A stretch of 64,000 nucleotides of DNA from Eoetvoesia sp035555955 (GTDB lineage: Bacteria > Pseudomonadota > Gammaproteobacteria > Burkholderiales > Burkholderiaceae_B), in assembly GCF_035555955.1 (NCBI RefSeq), contig NZ_DATMGA010000068.1:18455-82454 (forward strand), written 5' to 3'. Position numbers and translations under genes: made by a program. The notes beneath the pieces are model-generated. The model was not told the DNA's origin. It saw nothing but the letters and a program-made list of their open reading frames with translations, and ran no database searches. Below are positions 61,678-64,000 of the stretch, piece by piece (position 1 is the first letter of the stretch; every line of letters begins with the position of its first letter).

Positions 61678-63332
61678 GCCGACTCCTTCCCGACGCGCTG
61701 GGCCTGGCGCTTCAGCGCGGCATTGATGAAGCTGCTGAACAAGGCGTGGCCATCGCGCGGGGTCGAGGTGAACTCGGGGTGGAACTGCACGCCCATGAAC
61801 CAGGGGTGGCCGGGCAGCTCCATGATTTCGGGCAGTTGCTCGGTGGGCGTGCGGGCGCTGATGACCATGCCGGCCTCTTCAAGGCGCGGCACATAGGCGT
61901 TGTTGACCTCGTAGCGATGGCGATGGCGTTCGTAGACTTCGTTGCCGTAGATGTCGTGGGCCCGCGTGTCGGGCTTGACCGGGCAGCGCTGCGCGCCCTT
62001 GCGCATGGTGCCGCCCAGATCGGAAGCCTGGTCGCGGCGCTCGATCTGGCCTTCGCGATCCTGCCATTCGGTGATGAGAGCCACCACCGGATGTGGGGTG
62101 GCCGGGTCGAATTCGGTGCTGTTGGCGTTTTCCAGGCCGGCGACGTCGCGGGCGAACTCGATGACCGCCAGTTGCATGCCCAGGCAGATGCCCAGGTAGG
62201 GCACGCCGTTTTCGCGGGCATAGCGGATGGCGGCTATCTTGCCTTCGGTGCCGCGCTTGCCGAAACCGCCAGGCACCAGAATGGCGTCCAGGTGCTTGAG
62301 GCAGTCGACGCCTTCGGTTTCAATGACCTCGGAATCGATGTACTCGATGCCGACGTGCGAATGCGTATGAATGCCCGCATGCACCAGCGCCTCGGACAAG
62401 GACTTGTACGACTCGGTGAGATCGACGTATTTGCCGACCATGCCGATGCGCACTTCGTTGCGCGGATGCTCGATGGCATCGATAAGCCTGTCCCACATGG
62501 ACAGGTCGGCAGGCGGGGGTGAGATGGCCAGCGCATCGCAAACCAGGTTGTCCAGGCCCTGCTTGTGCAGCATGGCGGGAATCTTGTAGATGGAGTCGGC
62601 GTCCCAGACGGAAATGACGGCATCCAGCGGCACATTGGAAAACAGCGAGATCTTGGCGCGCTCGTCGTCGGGAATGGGCCGGTCGGCGCGGCACAGCAAG
62701 GCATTCGGATAGATGCCGATCTCGCGCAGCTTCTGCACCGAGTGCTGCGTGGGCTTGGTCTTGAGCTCGCCGGCCGAGGCTATGTAGGGCACCAGGGTCA
62801 GGTGCACGAAGGCCGCGTTGTTGCGGCCCAGGCGCAGGCTCATTTGGCGCGCCGCCTCGAGGAAAGGCAGGGATTCGATGTCGCCCACCGTGCCGCCGAT
62901 TTCGACGATGGCCACGTCGGCCTCGCCGTTCCAGGCAGCCTTGGCGCCGCGGGCGATGAAGTCCTGGATTTCGTTGGTGATGTGCGGGATGACCTGAACC
63001 GTCTTGCCAAGGTAATCGCCGCGACGCTCTTTGCGCAGGACGGATTCGTAGATTTGGCCGGTGGTGAAGTTGTTGACCTTGTGCATGCGCGTGGAGATGA
63101 AGCGCTCGTAGTGGCCAAGGTCGAGGTCGGTTTCCGCGCCGTCTTCGGTGACGAAGACTTCACCGTGCTGAAACGGGCTCATGGTGCCGGGATCGACGTT
63201 GATATACGGGTCAAGCTTGAGCATCGTGACACGTAAACCGCGAGATTCGAGGATCGCGGCAAGAGAAGCAGCAGCAATGCCCTTACCTAAGGAGGACACT
63301 ACCCCACCCGTTACAAACACATATTTGGTCAT
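61674..63332 (-). CDS. pyrG: CTP synthase
   Basis: The 552-residue product starts MTKYVFVTGGVVSSLGKG and has the synthase domain, then a glutamine amidotransferase domain with the catalytic Cys in YLGICLGMQ. It makes CTP from UTP. It heads the pyrG-kdsA pair. Confidence 0.98.
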   Translation of the reverse strand: MTKYVFVTGGVVSSLGKGIAAASLAAILESRGLRVTMLKLDPYINVDPGTMSPFQHGEVFVTEDGAETDLDLGHYERFISTRMHKVNNFTTGQIYESVLRKERRGDYLGKTVQVIPHITNEIQDFIARGAKAAWNGEADVAIVEIGGTVGDIESLPFLEAARQMSLRLGRNNAAFVHLTLVPYIASAGELKTKPTQHSVQKLREIGIYPNALLCRADRPIPDDERAKISLFSNVPLDAVISVWDADSIYKIPAMLHKQGLDNLVCDALAISPPPADLSMWDRLIDAIEHPRNEVRIGMVGKYVDLTESYKSLSEALVHAGIHTHSHVGIEYIDSEVIETEGVDCLKHLDAILVPGGFGKRGTEGKIAAIRYARENGVPYLGICLGMQLAVIEFARDVAGLENANSTEFDPATPHPVVALITEWQDREGQIERRDQASDLGGTMRKGAQRCPVKPDTRAHDIYGNEVYERHRHRYEVNNAYVPRLEEAGMVISARTPTEQLPEIMELPGHPWFMGVQFHPEFTSTPRDGHALFSSFINAALKRQAQRVGKESA

Positions 63333-63412
63333 CGTAATTGGCGCCCGGGAGCACCGGGCGGGAGCGGGAAATTGGAATTATAGCCGACGCGCGCGGACTT
63401 CATGAAAAGCCT

Positions 63413-64000
63413 TTACAGCGCTTGCGTTCGAGCCCAAAGCCACTCTTTGGCCGCCCCCTGGACCCAGGGCGCCAGCCGTTCGCGCACCTGCTCGTGGTAG
63501 GAATTCAGCCAGGCGCGCTCTTCGTTGGTAAGCAGTTCGTCCAGGATGCAGCGCGTGTCGATCGGGCACAGGGTAAGCGTCTCGAACTTGAGGAACTCGC
63601 CGAACTGCGTCGTGAAGGCGGGCTGGTTGACCACCAGGTTCTCGATGCGGATGCCCCATTTGCCCGGGCGGTACAGCCCCGGCTCGTTCGAGGTGATCAT
63701 GCCAGGCTCCATGCCCATGTTGGCATTGATGGGCGTGCGGTACGAAATGGCTTGCGGCCCTTCGTGGACATTCAGGAAGTAGCCCACGCCGTGCCCCGTG
63801 CCGTGTCCGAACTCGGCGCCGGCCTGCCATATAGGCAGGCGCGCGATGGGGTCGAGCATGGGCGATGCGATGCCGCGCGGGAACACCGCCTGCGACAGCG
63901 CCACCATGCCCTTCAGCACCACCGTGTAGTCGCGCTTCTGATCGCGGCTGGGCTTGCCCACCGGCACGACGCGGGTGATGTCGGTGGTGCCGCCCAGGTA
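63413..64000 (-). CDS. Xaa-Pro aminopeptidase (M24), C-terminal part
   Basis: The frame is open to the right edge, so only the C-terminal 195 residues are seen. The metal-ligand regions are a DITR Asp just at the edge, GHGTGHGVG (His), SNEPGLY (Glu) and RIENL (Glu), as in M24 aminopeptidase P. It removes the N-terminal residue before proline. The N-terminal half, and which of the P or DPP subgroups it is, lie beyond the window. Confidence 0.9.
   Translation of the reverse strand, partial: YLGGTTDITRVVPVGKPSRDQKRDYTVVLKGMVALSQAVFPRGIASPMLDPIARLPIWQAGAEFGHGTGHGVGYFLNVHEGPQAISYRTPINANMGMEPGMITSNEPGLYRPGKWGIRIENLVVNQPAFTTQFGEFLKFETLTLCPIDTRCILDELLTNEERAWLNSYHEQVRERLAPWVQGAAKEWLWARTQAL

Noticed and set aside
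1..64000. CRISPR arrays, insertion sequences, rRNA genes or a replication origin
   Set aside because: No regularly spaced repeats, transposase frames, rRNA sequence or DnaA-box cluster was noticed on reading through the window.

Overview
This is a 64-kb, GC-rich chromosomal segment of a betaproteobacterium. The housekeeping blocks (pyrG-kdsA, eno-ftsB, leuS-lptE-holA-proA, rpmB-rpmG, ispH-slpA, rpmE2), the many LysR/ABC catabolic clusters, and the absence of any insertion sequence, prophage or CRISPR array fit the Burkholderiales, most likely an Alcaligenaceae relative (Bordetella, Achromobacter or Pusillimonas type). The genus is inference from gene content, not from a search.

Layout. 1-4.9 kb: a lipid-linked-sugar glycosyltransferase cut by the window edge, an AI-2E-family membrane protein, two tandem YcgR-like PilZ (c-di-GMP) proteins and tRNA-Thr(CGU). 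5.0-5.8 kb: a higBA toxin-antitoxin pair and a short gene remnant. 5.8-11.8 kb: an ABC uptake operon of the SsuABC/TauABC kind carrying an isochorismatase-fold amidase and a LysR regulator, with a MarR gene alongside. 11.9-14.6 kb: a cupin, the zinc peptidase MtfA and a DUF3300 envelope protein.

14.7-32.2 kb is an accessory catabolic region. One long minus-strand directon (23982 down to 14744) runs from a peptide-type ABC importer with a fused double ATPase to a two-subunit Rieske ring-hydroxylating oxygenase, a flavin-reductase-like protein, a short fumarylacetoacetase-like relic and an orphan branched-chain-amino-acid-type binding protein. A divergent GntR regulator lies upstream. Next comes a second minus-strand set: nitroreductase, LysR regulator, RidA-type 2-aminomuconate deaminase candidate, 3-hydroxyanthranilate 3,4-dioxygenase and ACMS decarboxylase. 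Divergent from it is a luciferase-like monooxygenase with a flavin reductase and an AraC regulator. Together they suggest import and degradation of an aromatic amine or nitro compound through 3-hydroxyanthranilate. The aldehyde dehydrogenase and the lower-pathway enzymes are not in the window.

32.2-64 kb is mostly core genome: a YdgA-like protein, ispH, slpA, radC, rpmE2, a second ArnT-like glycosyltransferase with a MATE exporter, a cyclopropane fatty acid synthase, a Bcr/CflA exporter, rpmB-rpmG, leuS-lptE-holA-proA, a HemJ/CopD-like protein, an RlmL-like rRNA methyltransferase, a 63-residue protein behind an unusual double-palindrome promoter, an RDD protein, a truncated adenylate-forming enzyme, a gamma carbonic anhydrase, hslO, an orphan TadE-like protein, ftsB, eno, a MarR/DHA2 efflux pair inserted between eno and kdsA, kdsA of the metal-dependent type, pyrG, and the C-terminal part of an Xaa-Pro aminopeptidase cut by the right edge.
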